DNA of 17,616 nucleotides from an uncultured Sediminicola sp. (GCA_938039345.1 CALHVB010000012.1:1-17616); one strand, 5' to 3'. Numbered from the stretch's first letter, positions 1-8,279 are shown. The notes: generated by a model from the letters alone, not told the origin. A program made the numbers and translations.

Positions 1-2
1 TG

Positions 3-1956
3 GGCGGCGGAAGCCCTATGATTAGGGGTTTTGCAACAAATAGGCTTTTAATTACGGTAGATGGTGTGCGAATGAATAATGCTATTTTTAGAGGAGGGAA
101 CATTCAAAATATTATAGCTATAGATCCCTTTAGTATTAAAATCCGAAATTATTTTTGGTCCAGGTTCTGTAATTTATGGGAGTGATGCTATAGGAGGTGT
201 TATGAACTTTTTTACGCATAATCCTCAGTTTTCTGTAAGTGATAGTTTAACCTTTTCGGGCAAGGCCAATTATAGATATGCTTCTGCAAATAATGAGAAT
301 ACTTTTCATTTAGATTTTAATGCAGGGAAAAAGAAATGGGCATTTTTAACAAGCGTAACAGCTAATAATTTTAATGATCTAACTATTGGCGCTAATGGTC
401 CTGATGATTATTTAAGAAATGAATATGTTAAAACCAATAATGGAGCAGATGTTTTAGTTGAAAATAATAATCCTCGAAAGCAAATATCATCTGGATATAA
501 CCAAATTAACTTAATGCAGAAAATTGCTTTTAAACCTAATAATAACTGGAATTTTAATTTAGGAACGTATTATTCTATAACATCTGATTTTGATAGGTAT
601 GATAGGCTAATTAGACCTAATGAAGCAAATGATGGATTGCGTTCTGCTGAATGGTTTTATGGCCCCCAAAAATGGTTTATGAGTAAGTTTCAGATGTTGC
701 AAAAAGGAAAAAGTAAGTTTTACGATGGACTAAAAATTACTACAGCCTATCAACGTTTTGAGGAAAGTAGAAACAACAGAGATTTTCAAAGTCCAATAAG
801 ATATACAAATAAAGAAAAAGTAGATGCTTTATCTGCTAATATAGATTTTGAAAATAAAAGAATAGGAAATCTTAGACTGTATTATGGTGGCGAATACGTG
901 TACAATAAAGTGGGCTCTATCGGAAATCAGAAAAATATATTTACAAATATTACTTTTGATGCTTCTACAAGATATCCAGATGGTGCAACATGGCAAACAT
1001 TAGCAGGGTATATAAATGGAGAATATAAAGCAAAGCCTAATTTTACTTTTTTATCAGGATTACGCTATAGTCATGTATGGACAAAAGCAGTTTTTGATAA
1101 AACATTTTTTCCTTTCCCTTTTAATGATACAAATTTAAGTACTGGGGCTTTAACAGGTAGCTTGGGTTTTAGCTGGTTTCCTAAAAAGAATTTACAACTT
1201 ACATTCAACGGTTCTACAGGTTTTAGGTCTCCTAATTTAGATGATGTTGGTAAGGTTTTCGATTCCGAACCAGGTTCAGTAGTAGTTCCTAACCCAGATT
1301 TAGAACCAGAATATGCCTATAATGTAGAGTTCGGAATACAAAAGAATTTTAAAGATAAAGTTGTATTTAAAGGGGCTATTTTTTATACGTATTTGGTAGA
1401 TGCTTTAGTGCGTAGAGATTATGTGTTTAATGAGCAATCTCAAATAGATTATAAGGGAGAGCTTAGTAATGTACAAGCCATACAGAATGCAGCAAAAGCC
1501 TTTGTATATGGTTTTGAAATGGGCTTAGATGCGTATATAACAGAAAATTTATCATTAGCATCTAATATTACTATTACAAAAGGAATAGAAGAGGAAAATA
1601 GTGGTATAGAAGTACCTGCAAGGCATGTGGCGCCTACCTTTGGAGATGTGCATCTAATATGGAAAAACCAACGTTTAAAGGCAGATTTATTTATGAATTA
1701 CAATAGTGAGTTTAAGTTTTCGGATTTAGCACCTTCAGAAAAAAGTAAGTCATACATCTATGCTTTAGACACTAATGGTAACCCATATAGTCCGTCTTGG
1801 TTAACTTTAAATTTTAGGTCTCAATATTTAGTTACAAATAAAGTGAAAGCAACATTTGCCATAGAGAACATTACTAACAAAAGATACCGTACATATTCTT
1901 CTGGTATTGGAGCTCCTGGTTTAAATGTTATCCTAGGTTTGGGCGTTAAGTTTTAA
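3..1956 (+). pseudogene. TonB-dependent outer-membrane receptor, haem/HmuR-like; 5' end outside the window and frameshifted
   Basis: This is an outer-membrane gated channel that would import a ligand, perhaps haem, using TonB energy. Reading from base 3 gives the end of a plug domain (GGSPMIRGFATNRLLITVDG, then VRMNNAIFRGGN), which runs to IDPFSIK at about 140. The same frame then meets a stop at 183-185. Plug-like sequence resumes one frame over from base 142 (SEIIFGPGSVIYGSDAIGGV) and continues as a beta-barrel to the stop at 1954-1956. The first in-frame ATG of the second piece is at 202. The barrel carries a GFRSP motif (1219-1233) and NPDLEP (1291-1308), the FRAP/NPDL pair of haem receptors, and ends in a C-terminal Phe (GVKF). 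The histidine often found between these boxes in haem receptors is absent, so the ligand is uncertain. The break may be a true mutation or an error in the AAAA run. The family call is firm; the intactness is not. Confidence 0.85.
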
Positions 1957-1960
1957 AATA

Positions 1961-1993
1961 AAAAAGACCCGATTATAGTAATCGAGTCTTTTT
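1961..1993. terminator. Bidirectional terminator between convergent genes
   Basis: A long inverted repeat pairs AAAAAGAC (1961-1968) and CGATTA (1970-1975) with TAATCG (1979-1984) and GTCTTTTT (1986-1993), with one C/A mismatch and a TAG loop. Runs of A on the left and T on the right let it serve both the receptor gene (+), five bases after its stop, and the lipoprotein gene (-), whose stop is at 2018. Confidence 0.88.
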
Positions 1994-2017
1994 TTTATAT
2001 TGTATTTAAAGTATCTA

Positions 2018-2380
2018 CTAGTGTACAGCAGTTTTTACTGCATCCTTAGCATCTTTTGCAACCTCACCAGCTTTAGCAGCAGCGTCCTTTGCAGCATCTT
2101 TAGTAGCGTCTACAGCATTACCTGCAGCATCTACAGCACCATTAGCAGCGTCTTTAGTAGCATCAATTACGTTACCAGCAGCATCTTTAGTAGCTTCCAC
2201 AGCGTTACCTGCAGCATCAACAGCACCATTAGCAGCGTCTTTAGTAGCTTCTACAGCATCACCTGCAACATCTGCAGCAGCTTCAGTAGCATCTTTTGCT
2301 TTGTCAGCAGCTTCTTTACAAGATACAAATGAGGTAGTTAAAGCTACCATTAAGATTGAACTTAAAATTACTTTTTTCAT
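2018..2380 (-). CDS. Small lipoprotein with LEA-like Ala/Asp/Lys repeats
   Basis: The gene encodes a 120-residue protein of unknown function. The N-terminus (MKKVILSSILMVAL, then TTSFVSC) is a signal peptide with a loose lipobox, so Cys21 is the probable lipidated residue. The rest is almost wholly Ala, Asp, Lys, Val, Gly and Asn in blocks such as ATKDAANGAVDAAGNAV and ATKDAAGNVI. A unit of 29 residues is repeated, and ATKDAA recurs at spacings of 18, 11 and 18. This composition resembles group 3 LEA and YtxH-like proteins, which form amphipathic helices and are often tied to stress or desiccation; a role here is inference only. A TAnnTTTG box lies upstream at 2424-2417 and a two-way terminator lies downstream. 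The gene stands alone, convergent with the receptor gene and divergent from ileS. The opposite strand also has an open frame, but it is a low-complexity Ser/Cys shadow. Confidence 0.85.
   Translation of the reverse strand: MKKVILSSILMVALTTSFVSCKEAADKAKDATEAAADVAGDAVEATKDAANGAVDAAGNAVEATKDAAGNVIDATKDAANGAVDAAGNAVDATKDAAKDAAAKAGEVAKDAKDAVKTAVH
2112..2248. repeat. 87-base-period repeat inside the lipoprotein gene
   Basis: Bases 2112-2161 and 2199-2248 are 50-base copies that differ at only two positions (2117/2204 and 2132/2219), a period of 87 bases or 29 codons. The near identity at DNA level, not just protein level, suggests recent duplication or slippage within the gene. Confidence 0.85.
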
Positions 2381-2416
2381 AATGTTTTAATGTTTAGTGT
2401 TTAATTTAATTGCTGA

Positions 2417-2424
2417 CAAATATA
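2417..2424 (-). promoter_or_regulatory. Promoter -7 element for the lipoprotein gene
   Basis: On the minus strand, TATATTTG matches the Bacteroidota -7 consensus TAnnTTTG exactly. It lies about 36 bases before the ATG (2380), giving a short leader of about 30 bases. I do not see a TTG at the usual -33 distance. Confidence 0.55.
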
Positions 2425-2522
2425 CGTATAAAAGACTTGGTTTAGATGTTATGATATTTAACAGATTTGTTAACTTATCTATTTCCTTTGCATACAATGC
2501 CTTTATATCCAATCTAAATTTA

Positions 2523-2530
2523 TAATTTTG
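2523..2530 (+). promoter_or_regulatory. Promoter -7 element for ileS
   Basis: TAATTTTG is an exact TAnnTTTG match. It would place the transcription start near 2537 and give a leader of under 30 bases to the ATG at 2564. This also argues against the GTG at 2543 as the start, since it would be almost leaderless. No TTG is seen at the usual -33 spacing; the nearest TTTG (2487-2490) is too far away. Confidence 0.5.
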
Positions 2531-2563
2531 CAGACTTAAAATGTGGTACCTGAAGCAGTTATT

Positions 2564-5500
2564 ATGAAGTTTGCGGAATATAAAGGATTAGATTTACCAA
2601 AAGTAGCCGAAGAAATATTGAGCTACTGGAAGGAACATGGTATTTTTGAAAAAAGTATAACAAGTAGAGAAGGTAAGGAAAGTTATGTTTTCTACGAAGG
2701 ACCTCCATCGGCAAATGGTATGCCAGGGATTCATCATGTTATGGCTCGTACCATTAAAGATATTTTTCCTAGGTATAAAACTATGAAAGGTTTTCAGGTA
2801 AAGCGTAAAGCTGGTTGGGATACACACGGACTTCCTATAGAGCTTGGTGTAGAAAAAGAATTAAAAATTACCAAAGAAGATATTGGAAAAAAAATATCGG
2901 TAGAAGAATATAATGCTGCATGTAAAAAGGCAGTAATGCGTTATACCGATGTTTGGAATGAAATGACTGAAAAGGTTGGATATTGGGTAGATATGGAAGA
3001 TCCATATATTACTTACCAATCTAAATACATGGAATCTGTTTGGTGGTTATTAAAACAGATATATAAAAAAGACCTTATATACAAGGGATATACCATTCAG
3101 CCATATTCACCAAAGGCAGGAACAGGATTAAGTTCACATGAGTTAAATCAGCCAGGAACGTATCAAGATGTTACAGACACTACCGTAGTAGCACAGTTTA
3201 AGGCACATAAAGAAACGCTTCCTAGTTTTTTTAATGAAATAGAAGGAGATGTACATTTTTTAGCATGGACAACCACACCTTGGACATTACCATCTAATAC
3301 AGCATTAACAGTAGGGTCAAAAATTGAATATGTACTAGTAAAAACATACAATCAATATACATTTGAAGCTATAAATGTAGTACTTGCAAAATCATTGGTA
3401 GGAAAGCAATTTGCAGGTAAATTTATTGCAGTAGAAAATAAAGAAGATTTAGCAGCATATAAACAAGGAGATAAAAAAATACCATATCTGGTAGGAGATA
3501 GTATTTTGGGAAAAGATTTAGTAGGTATTACTTATGAGCAATTATTGTCTTATGCGTTACCTAATGATAATCCCGAAAATGCATTTAGAGTAATTTCTGG
3601 AGACTTTGTTACTACAGAAGATGGTACAGGAATAGTACATACGGCTCCAACTTTTGGTGCAGATGATGCTTTAGTAGCAAAACAAGCTACACCAGAAGTA
3701 CCACCAATGTTGGTAAAGGATGAGAATGGAAATTTAGTTCCGTTGGTAGATTTACAAGGTAAATTTAGACCAGAAATGGGAGAATTTGCTGGTAAATATG
3801 TTAAGAACGATTATTATAATGATGGTGAAGCACCAGAAAGGTCAGTAGATGTAGAGATTGCCATTAAGTTAAAAGAAGAAAATAAAGCATTTAAAGTAGA
3901 AAAGTATGTACACAGTTACCCTAACTGTTGGCGTACAGATAAGCCTATTTTATATTACCCATTAGATTCTTGGTTTATAAAGGTTACTGATATAAAAGGT
4001 AAAATGTTTGATTTAAATCAGACAATTAACTGGAAACCAAAAGCTACCGGAGAAGGTAGGTTTGGGAATTGGTTAGCTAATGCTAATGATTGGAACCTTT
4101 CTCGTTCTCGTTATTGGGGAATACCATTGCCTATATGGCGTACCGAAGATGGTAAAGAAGAACTTATGGTAGGTTCTGTGGCAGAACTAAAAGAAGAAAT
4201 GGCAAAATCTTTAAAAGCAGGAATATTAGAGAAAGATATTTATGCAGATTTTGTGGTGGGAGATATGAGTGATGCCAATTATGATAAAATAGACTTACAT
4301 AAAAATATAGTTGACCAAATTACATTGGTTTCGCCATCAGGAAAGCCAATGAAACGCGAGAGCGATTTAATAGATGTTTGGTTCGATAGTGGCTCTATGC
4401 CGTACGCACAGTGGCACTACCCATTTGAGAATAAAGATTTTATTGATGAGTCTAAAACATTTCCAGCAGATTTTATAGCAGAAGGGGTAGATCAAACCAG
4501 AGGTTGGTTTTATACCTTACATGCTATAGCAACAATGGTTTTTGATTCTGTTGCTTATAAAAATGTAGTATCTAATGGTTTAGTGTTAGATAAGGAAGGT
4601 AAAAAAATGTCTAAGCGTTTAGGAAATGCAGTAGACCCTTTTGAAACTATGGATGCACATGGACCAGATGCTACACGTTGGTATATGATTTCCAATGCAA
4701 ACCCATGGGATAATTTAAAGTTTGATATAGACGGAATTGTAGAAGTTAAACGTAAGTTCTTTGGAACTTTATACAACACCTACTCGTTCTTTGCTCTTTA
4801 TACTAATATTGATGGTTTTAGTTATAAAGAGGCAGATATTCCATTAAAAGAACGTCCAGAAATAGATCAGTGGATTTTATCAGAGTTGCATACTTTAATA
4901 AAAGTGGTAGACGAAGCTTATGGAGATTATGAGCCAACGCGTGCTACACGTGCCATATCAGATTTTGTACAAGAAAACCTAAGTAATTGGTATGTAAGAT
5001 TGTGTAGAAGACGTTTTTGGAAAGGAGATTACGAGCAAGATAAAATAGCGGCTTATCAAACGTTATATACCTGTTTAGAAACAGTAGCAAAATTATCGGC
5101 TCCTGTTGCACCTTTCTTTATGGATCAATTATATAAAGATTTAACAAATACAACAGCTACAGAAAGTTTTGAAAGTGTACATTTGGCTAATTTCCCAAAA
5201 TACGATGAATCTATTGTAAATAAGGAATTAGAAAGTAAAATGGCAAAAGCCCAAACAATATCTTCTTTAGTATTGTCTATTAGACAAAAAGAAAAGATAA
5301 AAGTTAGACAACCATTGCAGAAAATAATGGTACCAGTTTTAGATCAAAAACAAAAAGAAGAAATTAATGCAGTTGCCGATTTAATTAAATCTGAAGTTAA
5401 TGTTAAGGAAATAGAGTTGTTAGATGATGCTTCTGGTATTTTAGTAAAGAAGATTAAGCCTAATTTTAAAGTACTTGGACCAAAATATGGAAAGGATATG

Positions 5501-5965
5501 AAATTGATATCTAGTACTGTAGCAAGCTTTACTCAGGAAAACATCCAAGAAATTGAACAAAACGGCGAAATATCTATTCAGGTAGAAAATAAAAGTATTA
5601 ATTTAGAGTTACAAGATGTAGAGATTTCTTCTCAGGATATAGAAGGGTGGTTAGTTGCTACTTCGGGTGCTATTACAGTAGCTCTAGACGTAACTATAAA
5701 TGAAGAATTAAGAAAAGAAGGAGTTGCTAGAGAATTGGTAAATAGAATTCAGAATATTAGAAAAGATTCTGGTTTTGAAGTTACAGATAAAATAGATGTT
5801 AAAATTTTAAAAGATGGTTTTGTTGAAAATGCTGTAGAAAGTAACATAAGTTATATAAAAGCAGAAACATTAACGGCTGAATTAAATTTTGAAGAAAAAT
5901 TAGAAGAAGGTGTAGAGGTTTCTTTTGATGAAATAAATACCAAATTGTTGATCCAAAAACATTAA
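2564..5965 (+). CDS. ileS: Isoleucine--tRNA ligase, long IleRS2-like form with GIHH motif
   Basis: This cytoplasmic class I synthetase charges tRNA-Ile with isoleucine and edits misactivated valine. With ATG 2564 (MKFAEYKGLDLPKVAEEIL) it has 1133 residues; an in-frame GTG at 2543 would add seven residues that I do not think are native. GPPSANGMPGIHH (residues 46-58) is the HIGH region, but the motif reads GIHH where HIGH is expected, with first and third positions swapped. The second signature, KMSKR, is at 681-685. WTTTPWTLPSN marks the editing-domain insert, WDTHGLP the catalytic core, and an anticodon-binding and C-terminal extension follows. The length and lack of a C-terminal Cys-rich zinc motif fit the eukaryote-like IleRS2 group. 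GxHH in IleRS2 has been linked to very high mupirocin resistance. It is the first gene of a run with the DksA-like gene, four bases downstream. Confidence 0.97.
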   Translation: MKFAEYKGLDLPKVAEEILSYWKEHGIFEKSITSREGKESYVFYEGPPSANGMPGIHHVMARTIKDIFPRYKTMKGFQVKRKAGWDTHGLPIELGVEKELKITKEDIGKKISVEEYNAACKKAVMRYTDVWNEMTEKVGYWVDMEDPYITYQSKYMESVWWLLKQIYKKDLIYKGYTIQPYSPKAGTGLSSHELNQPGTYQDVTDTTVVAQFKAHKETLPSFFNEIEGDVHFLAWTTTPWTLPSNTALTVGSKIEYVLVKTYNQYTFEAINVVLAKSLVGKQFAGKFIAVENKEDLAAYKQGDKKIPYLVGDSILGKDLVGITYEQLLSYALPNDNPENAFRVISGDFVTTEDGTGIVHTAPTFGADDALVAKQATPEVPPMLVKDENGNLVPLVDLQGKFRPEMGEFAGKYVKNDYYNDGEAPERSVDVEIAIKLKEENKAFKVEKYVHSYPNCWRTDKPILYYPLDSWFIKVTDIKGKMFDLNQTINWKPKATGEGRFGNWLANANDWNLSRSRYWGIPLPIWRTEDGKEELMVGSVAELKEEMAKSLKAGILEKDIYADFVVGDMSDANYDKIDLHKNIVDQITLVSPSGKPMKRESDLIDVWFDSGSMPYAQWHYPFENKDFIDESKTFPADFIAEGVDQTRGWFYTLHAIATMVFDSVAYKNVVSNGLVLDKEGKKMSKRLGNAVDPFETMDAHGPDATRWYMISNANPWDNLKFDIDGIVEVKRKFFGTLYNTYSFFALYTNIDGFSYKEADIPLKERPEIDQWILSELHTLIKVVDEAYGDYEPTRATRAISDFVQENLSNWYVRLCRRRFWKGDYEQDKIAAYQTLYTCLETVAKLSAPVAPFFMDQLYKDLTNTTATESFESVHLANFPKYDESIVNKELESKMAKAQTISSLVLSIRQKEKIKVRQPLQKIMVPVLDQKQKEEINAVADLIKSEVNVKEIELLDDASGILVKKIKPNFKVLGPKYGKDMKLISSTVASFTQENIQEIEQNGEISIQVENKSINLELQDVEISSQDIEGWLVATSGAITVALDVTINEELRKEGVARELVNRIQNIRKDSGFEVTDKIDVKILKDGFVENAVESNISYIKAETLTAELNFEEKLEEGVEVSFDEINTKLLIQKH

Positions 5966-5969
5966 AATT

Positions 5970-6353
5970 ATGGCTGAAGACTTAAAAGTTAGATACTCTG
6001 ATAAGGATTTAGAAGAGTTCAAAATTGTAATTGAAGAGAAAATTGAAAAAGCAAAAAGTCATTTAGAATTGCTTAAAAGTGCATATATGAATGATGGTGA
6101 TAATGGTACTAACGATACCTCTCCAACGTTTAAAGCTTTTGAAGAAGGTTCGGCAACCATGAGTAAAGAGGCAAATACGCAATTAGCAATTCGTCAAGAA
6201 AAATTCATTAGAGATTTAAAGAATGCGCTTTTACGTATTCAGAATAAGACCTATGGTATTTGTAGAGTAACAGGGAAATTAATAAACAAAGAACGTTTAA
6301 AATTAGTTCCCCATGCAACTCTAAGTATAGAAGCAAAGAATATGCAAAAATAA
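5970..6353 (+). CDS. DksA/TraR-family protein with a degenerate zinc finger
   Basis: This 127-residue protein belongs to the DksA/TraR family, whose members bind in the secondary channel of RNA polymerase and adjust transcription initiation, often with ppGpp. Residues 9-95 look like the long helical coiled-coil arm. Residues 95-125 (YGICRVTGKLINKERLKLVP, then HATLSIEAKNM) align with the C-terminal DksA zinc finger. Only Cys98 of the four expected cysteines remains; the other positions appear to be Thr101, Ser119 and Ala122, so zinc binding is unlikely. The fold may hold without metal, as in other cysteine-poor DksA relatives. It starts four bases after the ileS stop, so it is probably co-transcribed, and a strong hairpin terminator follows at once. 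This neighbourhood (ileS, DksA-like, lspA) is familiar in Flavobacteria. The family call is firm; the regulatory role is inferred. Confidence 0.88.
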   Translation: MAEDLKVRYSDKDLEEFKIVIEEKIEKAKSHLELLKSAYMNDGDNGTNDTSPTFKAFEEGSATMSKEANTQLAIRQEKFIRDLKNALLRIQNKTYGICRVTGKLINKERLKLVPHATLSIEAKNMQK

Positions 6354-6357
6354 AAAT

Positions 6358-6379
6358 AACGCCTAACAGGCGTTTTTTT
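6358..6379 (+). terminator. Terminator after the ileS - DksA-like pair
   Basis: AACGCCT (6358-6364) pairs perfectly with AGGCGTT (6368-6374) around an AAC loop, followed by seven T (6373-6379). It begins five bases after the DksA-like stop. Only ten bases separate it from the next ATG at 6390, so the next gene must rely on read-through, a promoter upstream of the hairpin, or a nearly leaderless start. Confidence 0.9.
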
Positions 6380-6389
6380 ATACCTATTA

Positions 6390-7010
6390 ATGAAAAAAGG
6401 AATACTTCTTATTTTAGTAATAGCAGTAAATTTTTTAAACGCTCAAAAAGTGGTTAAAAAATCTATTGAAGCTTCTAATGTGGATTTTTTTCAGATAGAT
6501 TTAACCAATTGCTTTAACCTTATTTTAGAAACAGTTGAAACCAATATTTTAGAAGTAGAAGCTGTTTTGGATGGAGAATATAGAAAAGATCTATTGTTAA
6601 ATGTTATAGAGAATGGAGAAACGGTATTGGTGACTACTGACTTTCAGCCAGGTTTTACAAATCCAAATGATAAGCTAAGTGCCCATAAAGTTGTTTCTAT
6701 AGACTTAAAAATAAAAATTCCTCGAAATAAGAATGTTAAAATTACAGGGGGTTCTTGTAATGCCCTCATAAAAGGGGTTTATAAAGATTTAAATGTGTTG
6801 TTAACAAGTGGTAAATGCACTTTAGATAAGGTGTCGGAGAATGCGTCTGTAAATACTCAAAGCGGACAGATTATTACTTTAAACTCTAAAGGAACTATAG
6901 AAGCGTTTTCTAAATATGGGCAAGTAATTAAAGAAATTATACCAATTGGGAACACTTATATTAAATTAATGTCGATAACAGGGGATATCTATCTAAAAAA
7001 AACCGAATAA
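6390..7010 (+). CDS. Secreted DUF4097/DUF2807-like beta-helix protein
   Basis: This is a 206-residue exported protein of unknown function. MKKGILLILVIAVNFLNAQK is a signal peptide with probable cleavage after Ala18, leaving Gln at the new N-terminus, which is common in Flavobacteria. The remainder is rich in short beta strands with recurring Ser/Thr-Gly turns (ITGGSCNALIKG, LLTSGKCTLDKV, NTQSGQIITL, SKYGQVIKE, SITGDIYLKK). This is typical of the parallel beta-helix, putative auto-transporter-adhesin-like families DUF2807 and DUF4097. Two cysteines in the turn region (SGGSC-like and SGKC) might form a disulfide. The gene sits between the DksA-like gene and lspA, just past a terminator. No role can be assigned from the sequence, and the fold assignment is from pattern only. 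Confidence 0.7.
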   Translation: MKKGILLILVIAVNFLNAQKVVKKSIEASNVDFFQIDLTNCFNLILETVETNILEVEAVLDGEYRKDLLLNVIENGETVLVTTDFQPGFTNPNDKLSAHKVVSIDLKIKIPRNKNVKITGGSCNALIKGVYKDLNVLLTSGKCTLDKVSENASVNTQSGQIITLNSKGTIEAFSKYGQVIKEIIPIGNTYIKLMSITGDIYLKKTE

Positions 7011-7043
7011 TATGTTTATTTTAGCAGCACCTATATTTTAAAA

Positions 7044-7664
7044 ATGAGCTTAAAAAAATCCCTCTTACTTATTTTTGTTGTTTTATTAATAGATCAAATA
7101 AGTAAAATATACGTTAAAACCCACTTTTTTTTAGGAGAATATGTTACTGTCTTTAATGATTGGTTTAAAATTCTTTTTATAGAGAATGAAGGAGCTGCAT
7201 GGGGTGTTAAACTAAGTGATTTTTTACCTATATCTGATAGTACAAGTAAAATTATATTAACTGTATTTCGCTTATTTGCAATAGGAGGAATAGGATATTG
7301 GCTTTTTGATACGATTAAGAAGGGTGCTTCTAAAACATTGGTTTTTGCTGTATCTTTAATTTTCGCAGGAGCATTAGGAAATATAATAGATTCTGTTTTT
7401 TATGGTGTAATATTTGACCATAGTAATAATGGTAATGTAGCTACATTGTTTTCTGCTGAACCCTATGGTGCTGTTTTTCATGGCAAAGTCGTAGATATGC
7501 TACATTTTCCAATGATAGATACAACTTGGCCTACTTGGACGCCTTATTTTGGTGGAAAGAGATTTAGCTTTTTTGATCCAGTTTTTAATGTAGCAGATAT
7601 GGCTATAAGTACAGGTGTAGGTCTTTTATTAGTGTTTAATAAAAATGCGTTTAATAAAAATTAA
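7044..7664 (+). CDS. lspA: Lipoprotein signal peptidase (signal peptidase II)
   Basis: LspA is an inner-membrane aspartyl protease that removes the signal peptide from prolipoproteins after lipidation of the cysteine. The 206-residue protein has four hydrophobic segments. Conserved boxes are DQISK (17-21), ENEGAAWG (47-54, the N-x-G-x-A-[FW] motif), GNIID (112-116), KVVDML (148-153) and FNVADMAIS (181-189). Asp151 and Asp185 are the expected catalytic pair. Between GNIID and VVDML there is an insert of over 30 residues, as usual for the longer Bacteroidota enzymes. Its substrates in this window would include the repeat lipoprotein at 2018-2380 and probably the M23 peptidase at 15058. It starts 33 bases after the previous gene. 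A near match to the -7 box (TATGTTTA, 7011-7018) might drive it separately. The downstream gap to the convergent folate gene is only 17 bases. Confidence 0.95.
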   Translation: MSLKKSLLLIFVVLLIDQISKIYVKTHFFLGEYVTVFNDWFKILFIENEGAAWGVKLSDFLPISDSTSKIILTVFRLFAIGGIGYWLFDTIKKGASKTLVFAVSLIFAGALGNIIDSVFYGVIFDHSNNGNVATLFSAEPYGAVFHGKVVDMLHFPMIDTTWPTWTPYFGGKRFSFFDPVFNVADMAISTGVGLLLVFNKNAFNKN

Positions 7665-7681
7665 AGTATTTATTTAGTTTT

Positions 7682-8245
7682 TTAAAAAGAGTAAATATTT
7701 TTAGGGGTAACACAATAATTTAAAGGAATATCTCCATCGTAAATATCTGTAATGACTTCTTCTGCTTCAAATAGAGATAGTCCTATTTTTATAGTTTTAG
7801 AATCGCATTGTTTTAATAAAGAATCGTAAAATCCTTTGCCATAACCAACCCTATTGCCTTTTTTGTCAAATACCAGTAGAGGTATAAAAATCACCTCTAT
7901 TTTATCAGCAGATATTTCTATTCCATCAATAGGTTCCGGAATGTTCCATTTGTTTTTTTTAATAGTAATATTATCTGTAAGTAAATAGTTAATAAGTGTA
8001 TTATTGCCATTTATTTTAGGCAACAAAACATTTTTATCTTTTCCCTGAAGTATAGATAGTATGTAACTAGTGTCTATCTCCTTTTTTTCTATTATTGGAA
8101 GGAATATATGGTAATAATTAAATGACCATATAGATGGTAACTCAAGAAGTTTATTTGCAATGGCTAGGCTATTGTCTTCTAATTCGTTTGGGGAAACAAA
8201 GCTTCTTTTTTTTACGTACTTAAATCGTAATTCCTTTTTCAGCAT
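7682..8245 (-). CDS. 5-formyltetrahydrofolate cyclo-ligase
   Basis: This cytosolic enzyme (MTHFS, also called YgfA or Fau) uses ATP to turn 5-formyl-THF into 5,10-methenyl-THF and so returns it to the one-carbon pool. The 187-residue length is normal. The diagnostic C-terminal motif DKKGNRVGYGKGFYDSLL is present (residues about 125-142), with a basic N-terminus (MLKKELRFKYVKKR) that supplies the phosphate-binding Lys/Arg of the family. Strands such as VIFIPLLVFD precede the motif as expected. The gene is convergent with lspA, with a 17-base gap and no clear terminator of its own. A good promoter lies directly upstream (8280-8308). The N-terminal half is more diverged than the C-terminal motif, but the call is firm. 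Confidence 0.93.
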   Translation of the reverse strand: MLKKELRFKYVKKRSFVSPNELEDNSLAIANKLLELPSIWSFNYYHIFLPIIEKKEIDTSYILSILQGKDKNVLLPKINGNNTLINYLLTDNITIKKNKWNIPEPIDGIEISADKIEVIFIPLLVFDKKGNRVGYGKGFYDSLLKQCDSKTIKIGLSLFEAEEVITDIYDGDIPLNYCVTPKNIYSF

Positions 8246-8279
8246 TTATAGTAAGTAATACCAATTAGATGATAAAGGA

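Noticed and set aside
2000..2332. Plus-strand 110-residue frame opposite the lipoprotein gene
   Set aside because: It is a Ser/Cys/Phe low-complexity reading of the repeat gene on the other strand, and it overlaps the terminator region. The minus-strand frame has a signal peptide, lipobox and promoter.
2543..2563. GTG start for ileS adding seven residues
   Set aside because: The -7 box would leave almost no leader, and the protein beginning MKFAEYKGLDLP fits the family start.
7665..7690. Possible terminator between lspA and the convergent folate gene
   Set aside because: Only 17 bases separate the stops. The AT-rich partial dyad extends into coding sequence and lacks a stable stem.
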